Positions 1 through 64,000 of a DNA stretch of 64,000 bases are shown here, in pieces. The DNA comes from Okapia johnstoni (lineage: Eukaryota; Chordata; Mammalia; Artiodactyla; Giraffidae). Every line of letters starts with the position of its first letter. Position 1 is the first letter of the stretch. A program made the position numbers and the translations under genes. The notes under the pieces were generated by a model, which searched no databases, was not told the DNA's origin, and worked only from the letters and a program-made list of their open reading frames with translations. Location: the NCBI GenBank assembly GCA_024291935.2, contig CM044308.1, positions 120,864,501 through 120,928,500 on the forward strand, given 5' to 3'.

Positions 1-642
1 GAAGTACAATGAGATGGTGAAGTATTAAGGTTTGATATTTGGTAGTTCAATAAATATTTCCATATATGTAATAAAAACAAGATACTTGAAAGACCAGAAA
101 AAGTGAATCAAATGTGAGTTTGCAGGTTACAGAATTATACTTTTATGAAAATAAGAATTTTTCCTATTATTTTATTAACAAACATATAATAGCTGACAAA
201 CAGGGTTGGAAGAGTAGTTTCAGTTAAAATTGTCTATGCTGAATATTTGGAGAACAGAAACTACCCTAACCTTTAAATTACAAATAAGTCACACTTTAGC
301 AACATATACTAGTCTTCTTTAGTACTCAGGCAAATAATATTGAGGAAGTTCCTGTCATGATATAACTCTGGGATGCGATGTTGATTGGTGGGATTGAAAA
401 ATGGTGGTATCACAAAGAGGTCTTAACAAGTTACTGGAGTTAAAGTGTTTTGCTTTCAATCAGGGAAAAAAAAAAACCCATGTTTTTCCTCTGACTTCCT
501 TCACAAGTTAGCTTAAAACATTGGTTCTTCCCCTTATCCCTCTTAAAATTGTTCTCTCTGCACTTTATATATTCATTTATTTCCCAGGTTTCATTTATTG
601 CCTCTTTGGGGAATGATTTCCAAGTATAACTTATTCCACTAG
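1..642. other. AT-rich upstream sequence, no gene recognised
   Basis: No coding signal or repeat could be named here. In human the neighbour upstream of TRIM37 is SKA2 in the same orientation, about 3 kb away, so 3' flank of that gene may lie here. That is inference from synteny only. Confidence 0.4.
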
Positions 643-855
643 AAGTGAAAGTGTTAGTTGCTCAGTCGTGTTTGACTCTTTGCAACTCCATGGACTATAG
701 TCAGCTAGGCTCCTCTGTCCATGGAATTCTCCTGGCAAGAATACTGGAGTGGGTAGCCATTCCCTTCTCCAGGGGATCTTCCTGACCTAAGGATCAAACC
801 TGGGTCTCCTGCATTGCAGGTGGATTCTTTAATGTCTGGGCCACCAAGGAGGCCT
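643..855 (-). repeat. Bov-tA SINE, antisense
   Basis: Full reverse-oriented tRNA-Glu/Bov-A type SINE: it begins with the GTGAAAGTGTTAG tail motif, contains GCAAGAATACTGGAGTGGG and ends with the reverse of the GGCTTCCCTGGTGGC head. Confidence 0.9.
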
Positions 856-1126
856 AGATCCAAATTTCCAATAAAAACCTTGACCTGAATATTCAAATTG
901 AATGTGTCCAGAATACTTAACTGATTTTGTTTTGTTAATAGCCACTATTCTGTTGGCTAGAATTAAGGTTTGCATCCGTTCCTTTATATTCTTAGTTAGT
1001 AAAATCTGTAACTTTTGAAATGTTTATTGTATACAACATTCATTTTATCTTCACTCTTCTACCTAGTTTAGACCATTTTTATTTCTCATCTGGATGATTG
1101 TTTTCTCTTATGTCACTATTCCCTTA

Positions 1127-1340
1127 GGGCTTCCTTGGTGGCTCAGACAGTCAAGTTTTCTCCCGCAGTACGTGAGACCTGGGTTCAATCCCTGGGTTGG
1201 GAAGATCCCCTGGAGGAAGGCATGGCCACCCACTCCGGTATTCTTGCCTGGAGAATCCCCATGGACAGAGGAGCCTGGCAGGCTATAGTCCATGGGACCA
1301 CAAAGAGTAGGACATGACTGAGCAACTAAGAACAGCACAC
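1127..1340 (+). repeat. Bov-tA SINE, sense
   Basis: Starts GGGCTTCCTTGGTGGCTCAG, includes the internal GGAAGATCCCCTGGAGGA and GTATTCTTGCCTGGAGAATC motifs, and ends ACATGACTGAGCAACTAAG. Confidence 0.9.
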
Positions 1341-1708
1341 ATGTGACTATTAGTCTTTTTATGTCCTAAGTATTAGGTTGTATTTTAAATACAACTTTAT
1401 GAAATTAAAAAAATGTAAGTATGCCTATTTCCCCAAACAATTGCAACTTTTTCAGATGTTTCTATAATATATACACAAATCAAAAATCATTTTTAAACAA
1501 AAATAGGCTGACAGCTTACACTGTACTGTAGCTGTGTCTTTTTTTTTTTTTCATTTTAAATATATCTTAGTACATACAGTACTATATAGCTGACTGTGTT
1601 CATTTTAAATTTATCTTCATGTCACCCATCTACTGTTCTTTGGAGCAGCTGTATATATGAATTTATCATAATTTTTTTTCACCAGTTCCTCACTGATAGG
1701 CATTTAAG

Positions 1709-1907
1709 CTGGCCCCGGTAAAGAATCCGCTTGCAGTGTAGGAGACACTGGGGACTTGGGTTCCATCTCTGGGTTGGGAAGATCCCCTGGAGGAGGAAAT
1801 GGCAACCCATTCCAGTATTCTTGCCTAGAAAATTCCATAGACAGGAGTCTGGCAAACTACAGTCCATGGGGGTCACAAAGAGTCAGACTTGACTGAGCAT
1901 GCACACT
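1709..1907 (+). repeat. Bov-tA SINE, sense, 5' truncated
   Basis: Retains GGTAAAGAATCCGC through CATTCCAGTATTCTTGCC and GACTTGACTGAGCA; the first bases of the tRNA-like head are degenerate. Confidence 0.85.
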
Positions 1908-3229
1908 ACAATAGACAAATTAGGAGATGGGGGGAAGGGGAAAAAGAGGAGGATGGCAAGGTATACCCTTAAGGAATTCTAGTAGAGCTGACCAAAGGTT
2001 TCCCAACCACACAGGGTAGTTGAGCATCCTCCTACCTGAGTTTTCTTCCTGCTTAAGTTAGCCAGTATCTGACTTTGCTGACAAGCAATGACCCTTCATT
2101 AGTTGTTCAGGGTTTCTAATTTTCCACTATTGTGAACTATTACAATTAATCTTAAACAGTTTGGGGCTCTTGGGTAGATACATCTATTATATTAGTACAA
2201 GAACCTATTTTAATATTTATCATAGATTGTAATTTGTCTTTTTTGCTTTCTGCTCTACAGGGTTGCAAAGAACTCTTCTCATTACTCTGAATCCCAAGTA
2301 ATATCATACTGTGTCCTATAAGTTTTTTTCCCCCGACAGGTGCACATAGAGTTTATTAACGATCACATTTTGAAGCCAGCCATTTTGATCCAGTATTTAA
2401 ATAAGCTGTTTAATATTAAAGCATTTTTTAAATTTGAGGTAAAAATTAACCATTATTAAAATGTACAATTGAAGGCATTTTACTATAAAAGATGTGCAAC
2501 CATCACCTCTATGTAGTTCCAAGGCCATAAATAATTTTTGGTGAAAGGATTTTTCAGGCACAATTATTCCTAAATTATATCTCTGTCCATGGCTCCTGCC
2601 ATTAAAGAAGAAATTGTTATGCCCACTACTTACAAGAAAGTCCAAATGCCTTGATATTTAACAGCTTCCTAAATTATTGCTGATTCTCTTCAGGTGCTTT
2701 CAGTTAGGTTAAGTGTAACAGTTTGCAAGAAACTGGAAAGGAACATTTTAGTTCAAATGAAGGATTTTATGTATATCCTTTGTCTCACGCCTTCAATTCC
2801 TGCAATCTTGAAACATTTTTTACCTGGAAAACTAGAAAGGAGACGCCGATACAGGAAAGCTGAACACGGGTGAAACCCTTGCACTTTCTAGCCTTAAGGC
2901 GCTAGCTCACCTTAAGCCCCAAGCAATGCAGGGCGGCAGTGGTTGCATGGGGGAGTCTGCCGGCTACACAATACAAGGTCCCATCCTCCCACGCCCGACA
3001 CTGAAATTACCGCTCCGGGCTTCACAATCTGGAGCTCTGCTTCAGTAGTTGGGGCGGAAGTCCTAAAAATCAGAATCTGGGTTTGCTCCTCGAGCAAGAA
3101 TCACCAGCCCCGGGTCCTCTACACCACAGTTTTGCAAAATGCGGGCTACAAGCCACCTGCAGCCAGCCCAATCAGCAAGAGTAGTAGAAAAACGCAGATT
3201 CCGTGGAGCCCCACCCTAGAATCCGAATA
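1908..3229. other. TRIM37 upstream flank with an old L1 scrap
   Basis: Mostly unclassified. About 2430-2540 resembles the antisense 3' region of an old L1 (AACCATCACCTCTATGTAGTT). From about 2820 the GC content rises toward the promoter, and an ETS-like GCGGAAGT lies at 3054-3061. Confidence 0.4.
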
Positions 3230-3336
3230 CCTAGGGGCGTGGCTCCGGAGTCCGCATTTCCCCCCAGCCCTCCAGGTGGCTCCGGCCTTTGGCGCTCAGA
3301 AGTTTAAGACGAGTGGAGCCCCGCCCCTCCCCGAGC

Positions 3337-3346
3337 GGGGCGGGGC
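3337..3346 (+). promoter_or_regulatory. GC box (Sp1-type)
   Basis: GGGGCGGGGC matches the Sp1/KLF GC-box consensus and lies about 610 bp before the start codon. A second, opposite-strand copy sits at 3321-3327. Binding is inferred. Confidence 0.5.
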
Positions 3347-3496
3347 GCGGCCCAGCTCCGCGCTCTCCTCCGCCTGCGCTAACCCAGACCGAAGGCACGA
3401 AACCCGGCGGCCTCGAACGGCCAAATCTCGTGTGCGCTCCCGCACCGCGGGAACTAGGCGCCCGCTTCTGGCCCGCTCCCTTGGCGCAGCGGCATG

Positions 3497-3508
3497 CGCG
3501 CATGCGTG
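3497..3508 (+). promoter_or_regulatory. NRF1-like palindrome
   Basis: CGCGCATGCGTG matches the NRF1 consensus YGCGCAYGCGCR with one mismatch and is embedded in an alternating CG/TG run (3492-3516) inside the CpG island. NRF1 sites are common in CpG promoters of housekeeping genes. Function is inferred. Confidence 0.4.
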
Positions 3509-3650
3509 CGCGCGCGCCGCGCCTTTCCTCACGCCGCGCCTTCCGCTGCCCTGGTTACCGTTAGTGTTTGTGAATTCCCTGCAGCACCTTCTTCGCGGGA
3601 GATCAGCGCCGCCGGACTCCGGCAGCGGTTCGATACGCGCGCGCCTGCGT

Positions 3651-3656
3651 CACGTG
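3651..3656 (+). promoter_or_regulatory. CACGTG E-box (USF/MYC type)
   Basis: A perfect CACGTG palindrome preceded by TGCGT, about 300 bp before the start codon in the CpG island. The combined TGCGTCACGTG could bind USF, MYC/MAX or TFE-type bHLH factors, or a CREB-like factor on the overlapping CGTCA. Function is inferred. Confidence 0.4.
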
Positions 3657-3758
3657 GGCCGAGGCTCCCTCGCGGTCGCTGGCGAGCCGCTGAGCCGGGA
3701 GGAGAGGAGCTGCGGGCTGCCGCTCACCCTCTCACCGCGCCCAGGGGCTGGCGCCCGG

Positions 3759-3782
3759 ATGAAAATGGCGAAGTGGGGGTAG
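3759..3782 (+). other. Upstream ORF 1 in likely 5' leader (7 codons plus stop)
   Basis: An ATG at 3759 opens a seven-codon frame (MKMAKWG) that ends at TAG 3780-3782, 175 bp before the TRIM37 start. It counts as a uORF only if transcription starts upstream of 3759. Its short length and position suggest possible translational damping, not a functional peptide. Confidence 0.4.
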
Positions 3783-3802
3783 CTGGGGCGGAGCGTGAAG
3801 CT

Positions 3803-3841
3803 ATGGGGCGCGCAGGTGTGGCGGCCGTCGGAGCCCCCTGA
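3803..3841 (+). other. Upstream ORF 2 in likely 5' leader (12 codons plus stop)
   Basis: An ATG at 3803 opens a 12-codon frame ending in TGA 3839-3841, 116 bp before the TRIM37 start codon. The initiation context is GAAGCT before ATG with G at +4, so it is moderate. It should lie in the mature leader if transcription starts within the GC-rich core. Confidence 0.4.
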
Positions 3842-3957
3842 GGCGGGCGCCTGGCGGTTCTCCGGGGCAGTTTGACCTGGCGACCTCGGGCTGGCGCCTA
3901 ATCGGTCAGATCACGGTCTCCGCGGGTCTCCGAGGGCCCCACCGAGAGAAGGGGGCA

Positions 3958-59066
<55,109 letters not shown>

Positions 59067-59229
59067 ATGAAAGTGAAAGTGTTAGTTGCACACTCATGTC
59101 CAACTCTTTGCGACCCCATGGACTGTAGCCCTACAGGCTCCTCTGCCCATGAAATTCTTCAGGCAAGATTGGAGTGGATAGCCATGCCCTTCTCCAGGGG
59201 ATCTTCCTGCCATCTGAGCCACCAGGGAA
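59067..59229 (-). repeat. Bov-tA SINE, antisense, internally shortened
   Basis: ATGAAAGTGAAAGTGTTAGT, CAACTCTTTGCGACCCCATG and ATCTGAGCCACCAGGGAACT; part of the tRNA-like half is missing. Confidence 0.88.
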
Positions 59230-59347
59230 CTATACCATAAAGTTCATACCATAAAGTTCATCTTATAAATAAGTGTAGAATTCAGTAGATTTTAGTGTAT
59301 TCCTTGAGTTCTACAGCTATCACTGTATCTAATTTCAGAACATTTTC

Positions 59348-59485
59348 TTTCTTTCTTTTTTTTTTTTTTTTTAATTTTTTGGCATGCCTCATGGCATGTG
59401 GAATCTTAGTTCCCGAATGAGGAAGCACACATGTGCTCCCACACTGGAAGCACAGAATCTTAACCACTGCTGCCAGGGAATTCTG
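59348..59485 (-). repeat. CHR-type SINE, antisense, with target-site duplication
   Basis: GCATGGCATGTGGAATCTTAG-like block and TTAACCACTGCTGCCAGGGA. A perfect 12-bp duplication CAGAACATTTTC flanks it at 59336-59347 and 59486-59497; the surrounding sequence is an antisense L1 3' end (about 59230-59610). Confidence 0.9.
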
Positions 59486-59719
59486 CAGAACATTTTCATC
59501 ACCCCACAAAGCAACACTGTACTTATTAGCAATCACTTCCCCTTCCCACCCAGTTCCTGGCAGCCCTAATCTACTTTTTGTCATTTTAAAAAGCAGTTTT
59601 AGATAATTGTGAATCATCTTTGATATTACCCCAAAATTGAACAAGTGCTTGTTTGTTAAATGTAATTTGTAGTGTGAAATCTGGAACCATATCAGTGAAT
59701 TTTATTTAATTCTGTTACA

Positions 59720-60930
59720 CCATAATCTGTTGGTTTGATTTGAGACATGTGCTTCCAGTTATGGCGTAATAGTGATAACCCTTTCTTCTGTAACAACCCA
59801 AAAGAAAAACATCTCCTAGACACCAGACCTGAGGCAACAAATAAAAGCAATCCCTGAGAGACAGGAAATAAATCAGATCTGTGATGGCCTCACTTAACCT
59901 TGAGAGAGTTTTCAGGCCATAACACATGGAGGCAGAAATGCAACAGAGTCTGGCTAACTCCTTGAGTTGAGGAGACAGTGCTGAGTGTCCAGGAAGACCA
60001 GCACACCTAGAGGGCAGTGGACAGAACACCAGAAGAGAGATCTGTACAAAGAACTCCAGAGATTTGTAAGGCGTTGTCTTCAAATATGAGAAGGGCATGG
60101 CAACCCACTCCAGTGTTCTTGCCTGGAGAATCCCATAGACAGAGGAGCTGGGCGGGCTACAGCCCATGGGATCGCAAAGAGTCGGACACAACTCAGTGAC
60201 TAACACACACTATTCAGATATTCTGCGGAGTATTGAGTAGGGCATGCAGGTAAAGAAACCTACCTGAGGTTGGGGGGAGGACCATCTGGGAAGGTTTAGA
60301 GGGAGTGGTGCCTGGTGCCTGGTGCCTGGTATAGGGCCAGTAATTGTGTTTGTTCCTATCACTATATAAATCTGGATAGCCCTGTCACCCAGCCTGACTT
60401 GGTGGACATTTATAGACTCTTTGATCCAATGGCAGCAGAATGAAAATTATTCTTAAGTGTGAACAAAATATTTACCAAGAAAGACTGTATTCTGGAATGT
60501 AAAATATGTCTGAAAAAATTCAAAAATATTCAAATCATTCAGATTTTTTTTATTTTAAAAATCTGACATAGTTGAAAGGTAAATAACACACTTCTAAATA
60601 ACCCTTGGATCCAAGAGGAAATCATAATAGATTTTTAAAAAGTTTTTTGAACTAAAGTGAAAACACAGCATACCAGAATTTGTAGTACGTTGCTAAAGCA
60701 ATAGGTAGGGGAAAATTTATATGACTAAATGCCTGTATGTGAAAAGCAGGAAGGCTTTAAATAAATGTCAGCATCTGTTTTAATAAACTAGAAAAAAGAA
60801 CAAGTTAAATGAAAAGGAAACAGAATAAAAATAATAACAAAGATAAAAAATGCAATGAAATAAACATGCAGTAGAGAAAATCATTGAAATCTAAAGGACA
60901 GCATTTAAAGTCTAACACTGTATAACTGAA
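59720..60930 (+). repeat. Ancient L1, sense orientation, 5' part
   Basis: 59720-60080 resembles an old L1 5' region. From about 60590 the internal ORF2 pattern appears (GAAAACACAGCATACCAGAA, GGGGAAAATTTATATGACTA, AATAAACTAGAAAAAAGAAC, TAGAGAAAATCATTGAAATC). It is interrupted by a Bov-A SINE at 60088-60210. Unlike the other long L1s here it runs in the same direction as TRIM37. Confidence 0.6.
60088..60210 (+). repeat. Bov-A SINE, sense
   Basis: GAGAAGGGCATGGCAACCCA through TCGGACACAACTCAGTGACT, a single near-consensus unit. Confidence 0.92.
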
Positions 60931-60939
60931 GATACATAA

Positions 60940-61430
60940 TAAAGCCATAGTATCAGCATAATACAACATCATTTTAGCGTAAGAAACAGATTTTCAATGG
61001 AATATACAGATCTCCTCCACGATCCAAAAGTAGAGCAGTTCTCTGAAACCTTTTGTGAGATGAGATGGCGTCCAGTGAAGAAACAGTTACCTTGAGACAT
61101 GCCTTGCTAACAGATGCGCAGAACATAGCAGGATAAAGTGTATATGCTTCAGACACAGCTCAGAGCTGTGGGAGCTTGATGCTGAGATGCCGGGTGTAGT
61201 TCCTGGGGATGGAGGTTGCTGCTTGGAGCATGCCTCTGTAATGGCTTACTACAAAACAAGCACTCAATGCTATTTTCACTTTTCAGCTTTTTTTTTTTTT
61301 GTAAAAGTGAAATTTTTCTTGGTTAGCAAAAACTAGTACTAGTGTAGACCCTTTTGTAAAAAGTAAAGTGGCAGAAAGAGAATGTTTAAAAATTGGTGAT
61401 ACCTGTGTTACAATTCCAGAAATAAAAGCA
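60940..61430. other. Unidentified segment splitting the ancient L1
   Basis: About 490 bp without L1 similarity between the ORF2 middle and the ORF2 end of the surrounding element. It contains an inverted repeat TTTCACTTTT / AAAAGTGAAA (61273-61282, 61303-61312) around a T run. It is more GC-balanced than its surroundings. An old DNA transposon or processed-transcript insertion is possible; not identified. Confidence 0.3.
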
Positions 61431-61439
61431 CTTTCATTA

Positions 61440-62665
61440 GGAAATTAGTGGTTGAAAAAGATGCAAAGACAGTGCTGTGGGGAAGGTGTAATCTTTTCAA
61501 CAAATTGCGCTTGAACATTTGGATATTCATATGCAAAAAAATGGAACTTGGATCCATACCTCACACTATATACTTAAACTAACTGAAAATTGATCCTAGA
61601 CCTAGATTTAAGTTGTAAAATAATAAAACTTGCTGGAGATAACACAAGACAAAATGTACCTTTGTCTTGGGTGTCGTTATTTTAGTTAAAATGCAAAAGC
61701 ACAATCCATAAAAGAAACACATTTGTAAATTAGACTTCATGAGAATTATAAAGTTCTCTTCCTCAGATTACGTGGAGTTGTACTGATAATAAATAAACAA
61801 GGTCCCTTCCCCATATTGGCAAAAAGGTTGTACGACTCCCCACAAAGAAGGTATATACATGGCAAAATAAGCCTGTGTAAGATGTTTATAGCATTAGTCA
61901 TTAGGGAAACAAATTTATCTACAATACAATACTACTGTGTCGTATTAGAGTAGCTATAATTACAAAGATCATACCACGTGTTGGCAAGAATATAGAGAAA
62001 TCTGAAGTCTTAGAATATAGAGAAATCTGAAGTCTTGGATGTTTCTGGTGGGAATATAAAATGATACAGTGACTTCTGTAAACAAGTTGGTGATTTTGTT
62101 AAACAGTTAAACATATACTTCTGTATGACTCAGTCAAATCACTCTTAGATATTTACCTCAGCGAAAAGGAACTAGATATCCAACAAAGTCTTATAGAAAT
62201 GTTTGTAGTAACTGCATTTTGAATAGCCAAGTAAAATCAACCCTAATGGCCATCAACAGATGAATAAGCAAGTTTTGCTATGGCTAGACAATGAAATAAC
62301 ACTTAGCAATAAAAATAATGAACTATTGACACATGTGACAATAGGACTTTTAAATTAATTATTTTAAATGAAAGGAGCCAGATTAAAAAGAGCACATATA
62401 AATGATTCTATTTATATAAACCTCTAGAAAAATGCAAACTAATCTATAGTGACAGTGCAGATGTGTGGTTGCTGAGAGATGGGGGAGGCTGGGCTGAGGT
62501 TGGTTGGAAGGTATAGGGAGAAGGTAGGAGAAGAATTATGAGAGGCAGAGGAGACTCTGGGAATGGTGGATATGTGTTTTGGTTGCTGTACTGTACTGGT
62601 GATGGTTTTATGGATACATATGGATAAATATGTGTCTGACTTACCAGTTATACGCTTAAGTTCCA
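61440..62665 (+). repeat. Ancient L1, sense orientation, ORF2 end and 3' UTR
   Basis: ATCTTTTCAACAAATTGCGC, TATGCAAAAAAATGGAACTT, CCAACAAAGTCTTATAGAAA, GATGAATAAGCAAGTTTTGC and GTGACAGTGCAGATGTGTGG follow the sense order of the L1 3' end in old mammalian families. Confidence 0.8.
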
Positions 62666-62684
62666 CATCATTAAGACTTTTTAT

Positions 62685-62973
62685 TTATGGCTGTGCTAAG
62701 TCTTTGTTGCTGCACTGGCTTTTCTCTCGTTGTGGTGGGCAGGGCTTGTCTCTCTGTGCTGTGTGCAGGCTTCTCATTGCAGCGGTTTCTTTTGTTGTAG
62801 AGCATGAGCTCTAGGGTGTGGGCTTCAATAGTTGCAGCTAGTGATCTCAATCGAGAACACAGGCGCTCAACAGTTGTGGCTCACAGGCTTAGTTGCTCCG
62901 CCACATGTGGGATCTTCCTGGACCAGGGATCGAACTTGTATCCTCTACATTGCAAGTTGGATTCTTAACCACT
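62685..62973 (-). repeat. CHR-type SINE, antisense
   Basis: TGGCTGTGCTAAGTCTTTGT, GAGCATGAGCTCTAGGGTGT, CCACATGTGGGATCTTCCTG and TTGGATTCTTAACCACTG. Confidence 0.88.
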
Positions 62974-63141
62974 GCTACTGCTAAGTCGCTTCAGTCGTGT
63001 CCGACTCTGTGCGACCCCACAGATGGCCACCCACCAGGCTCCGCCGTCCCTGGGATTGTCCAGGCAAGAATACTGGAGTGGGTTGCCATTTCCTTCTCCA
63101 ATGCATGAAAGTAAACAGTGAAAGTGAAGTCACTCAGTCGT
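62974..63141 (-). repeat. Bov-tA/Bov-A SINE, antisense, abutting the CHR SINE
   Basis: GCTACTGCTAAGTCGCTTCA through GTTGCCATTTCCTTCTCCAA and GAAGTCACTCAGTCG. It starts directly at the end of the preceding SINE. Confidence 0.9.
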
Positions 63142-64000
63142 ATTCAGAAAAGGCCCATTTCATTAAAACTTCTATTCAGAAAAACAATTAAAACCTTATT
63201 GGCCTGTCTTATACTTTGCTTGGATCTTTTACTCATGCGTGACTTTGTAACACCATGGGTTAATCATTTAGAAAATAATGATTTACTAAATATAGTTGAC
63301 ACATTTCATTATGCAGTATCAGTCACATTCATTGATAGCACCGTTTTCGTAATAAAAGTCTTAAAGTATTGAAAAGCTTTTAAGTTCATGTGGTGCATAC
63401 AAGTTTCCAGGATTATGTGTTTTTTTGCTTGAAAGTGTGTTTTATCACTGGCAACAGATACTGGCAGTTCTTTTCCTTAGTTATTTTGGTCCAGAACATG
63501 TCTGCTGGGTATCTACAACCAAATAACTATTGTTTGTCAATTCTTTCCGTTTGTTTCACAAAAAAGTAACTGATCTTGGAGCTCAGGTGAACAAAGTAAT
63601 TTTTTTCCAAGACATCCTTTGCAGCACAAGTACTTTTTGTATGTTTCCCATTTGTGACACTGAGTGTTGAGGTTTAGTAACATTTGTCATTTTTACTAAT
63701 TCTTCAAAGATATTCTTGAGAGACATTGACATTTTTTTGTTCCCACCTGAAAATATGTAGCAGTGAATAGTATGATTACTGGTACATTTTAACTACCATT
63801 GCTTTTGCACCATTAGTGAAAATGTCACAGTGAAAAAGGCAAATGACATCTTAGCATTATTACAAAGATTGGTTTTGACTTTTTGGATTGCTGAAAGAAT
63901 CATAGGAACTGACCCCCAATAGCACAACCTCTGACAGACTAACCTTAATGCAGAATATTCTTGCCACCACTCATGAATCAAGCTATGAATAAAGCTGGTA
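63142..64000. other. Unclassified intron 12 sequence to the window end
   Basis: No SINE or L1 recognised and no TRIM37 exon 13. The - strand has one short open frame (63793-63981) of no recognised family. The segment may be unique intron or an old repeat I could not name. Confidence 0.35.

Noticed and set aside
1..2900. SKA2 3' end or its intronic microRNAs
   Set aside because: Synteny makes SKA2 a likely neighbour, but no SKA2 coding sequence is recognisable, and its intronic microRNAs would lie far upstream of this window.
3231..3532. - strand open frames opposite TRIM37 exon 1, suggesting a bidirectional promoter gene
   Set aside because: They are GC-driven frames without splice or protein evidence, and in human the upstream neighbour (SKA2) runs in the same direction as TRIM37.
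2943..3841. Long + strand open frames across the CpG island (up to 279 codons)
   Set aside because: High GC content suppresses stop codons; composition is Arg/Ala/Pro-rich in every frame and none resembles a known protein. Only the two short leader frames are kept, as uORFs.
60300..60332. GTGCCTG triple repeat
   Set aside because: Three 7-bp units only; too short to be informative beyond replication slippage.

Overview
The window is vertebrate genomic DNA from a ruminant, almost certainly a bovid. It is dense in SINEs of the Bov-tA, Bov-A2 and CHR-2 types, BovB (RTE) LINE pieces, and long ruminant-type L1 elements. No bacterial, plasmid or phage gene organisation is present.

The only host protein-coding gene I can support is TRIM37, on the + strand. 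I reconstructed twelve coding exons from splice-site consensus, phase continuity and the recognisable protein: 3958-3978, 5738-5839, 12747-12787, 14463-14579, 15605-15692, 16758-16880, 18392-18515, 19341-19408, 28424-28548, 34270-34320, 35158-35239 and 58440-58516. Together they give 1019 coding bases, residues 1-339 plus two bases of codon 340, with no stop and every intron GT-AG. They cover the RING finger, B-box, coiled coil and the start of the MATH/TRAF domain. The rest of the gene lies beyond base 64000, and no thirteenth exon was recognised.

Layout: 1-2900 is AT-rich upstream sequence with three Bov-tA SINEs. 3230-4150 is a CpG-island promoter with GC boxes, an E-box and an NRF1-like palindrome; two short upstream reading frames precede the start codon. 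Introns 1-7 (3979-19340) hold scattered SINEs, old L1 pieces and a BovB tail. Intron 8 (19409-28423) holds a complete-ended 1276-bp mariner copy, a BovB tail, L1 fragments and an MLT1-type LTR. Intron 9 (28549-34269) holds Bov-A2, Bov-tA and an internally deleted BovB. Intron 11 (35240-58439, 23.2 kb) is mostly two near-full-length L1 elements, both antisense to TRIM37 and carrying nested SINEs. Intron 12 (from 58517) holds an ancient sense-oriented L1 with an unidentified interrupting segment, and ends in about 850 bp I could not classify.

The strongest unusual signal is an exact-period 122-bp tandem duplication starting at the last base of exon 11, which duplicates that exon's splice donor. 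I found no evidence of a previously undescribed biological system; the findings are local curiosities of a known gene and its repeats. All family names rest on recognition by eye, without database searches.
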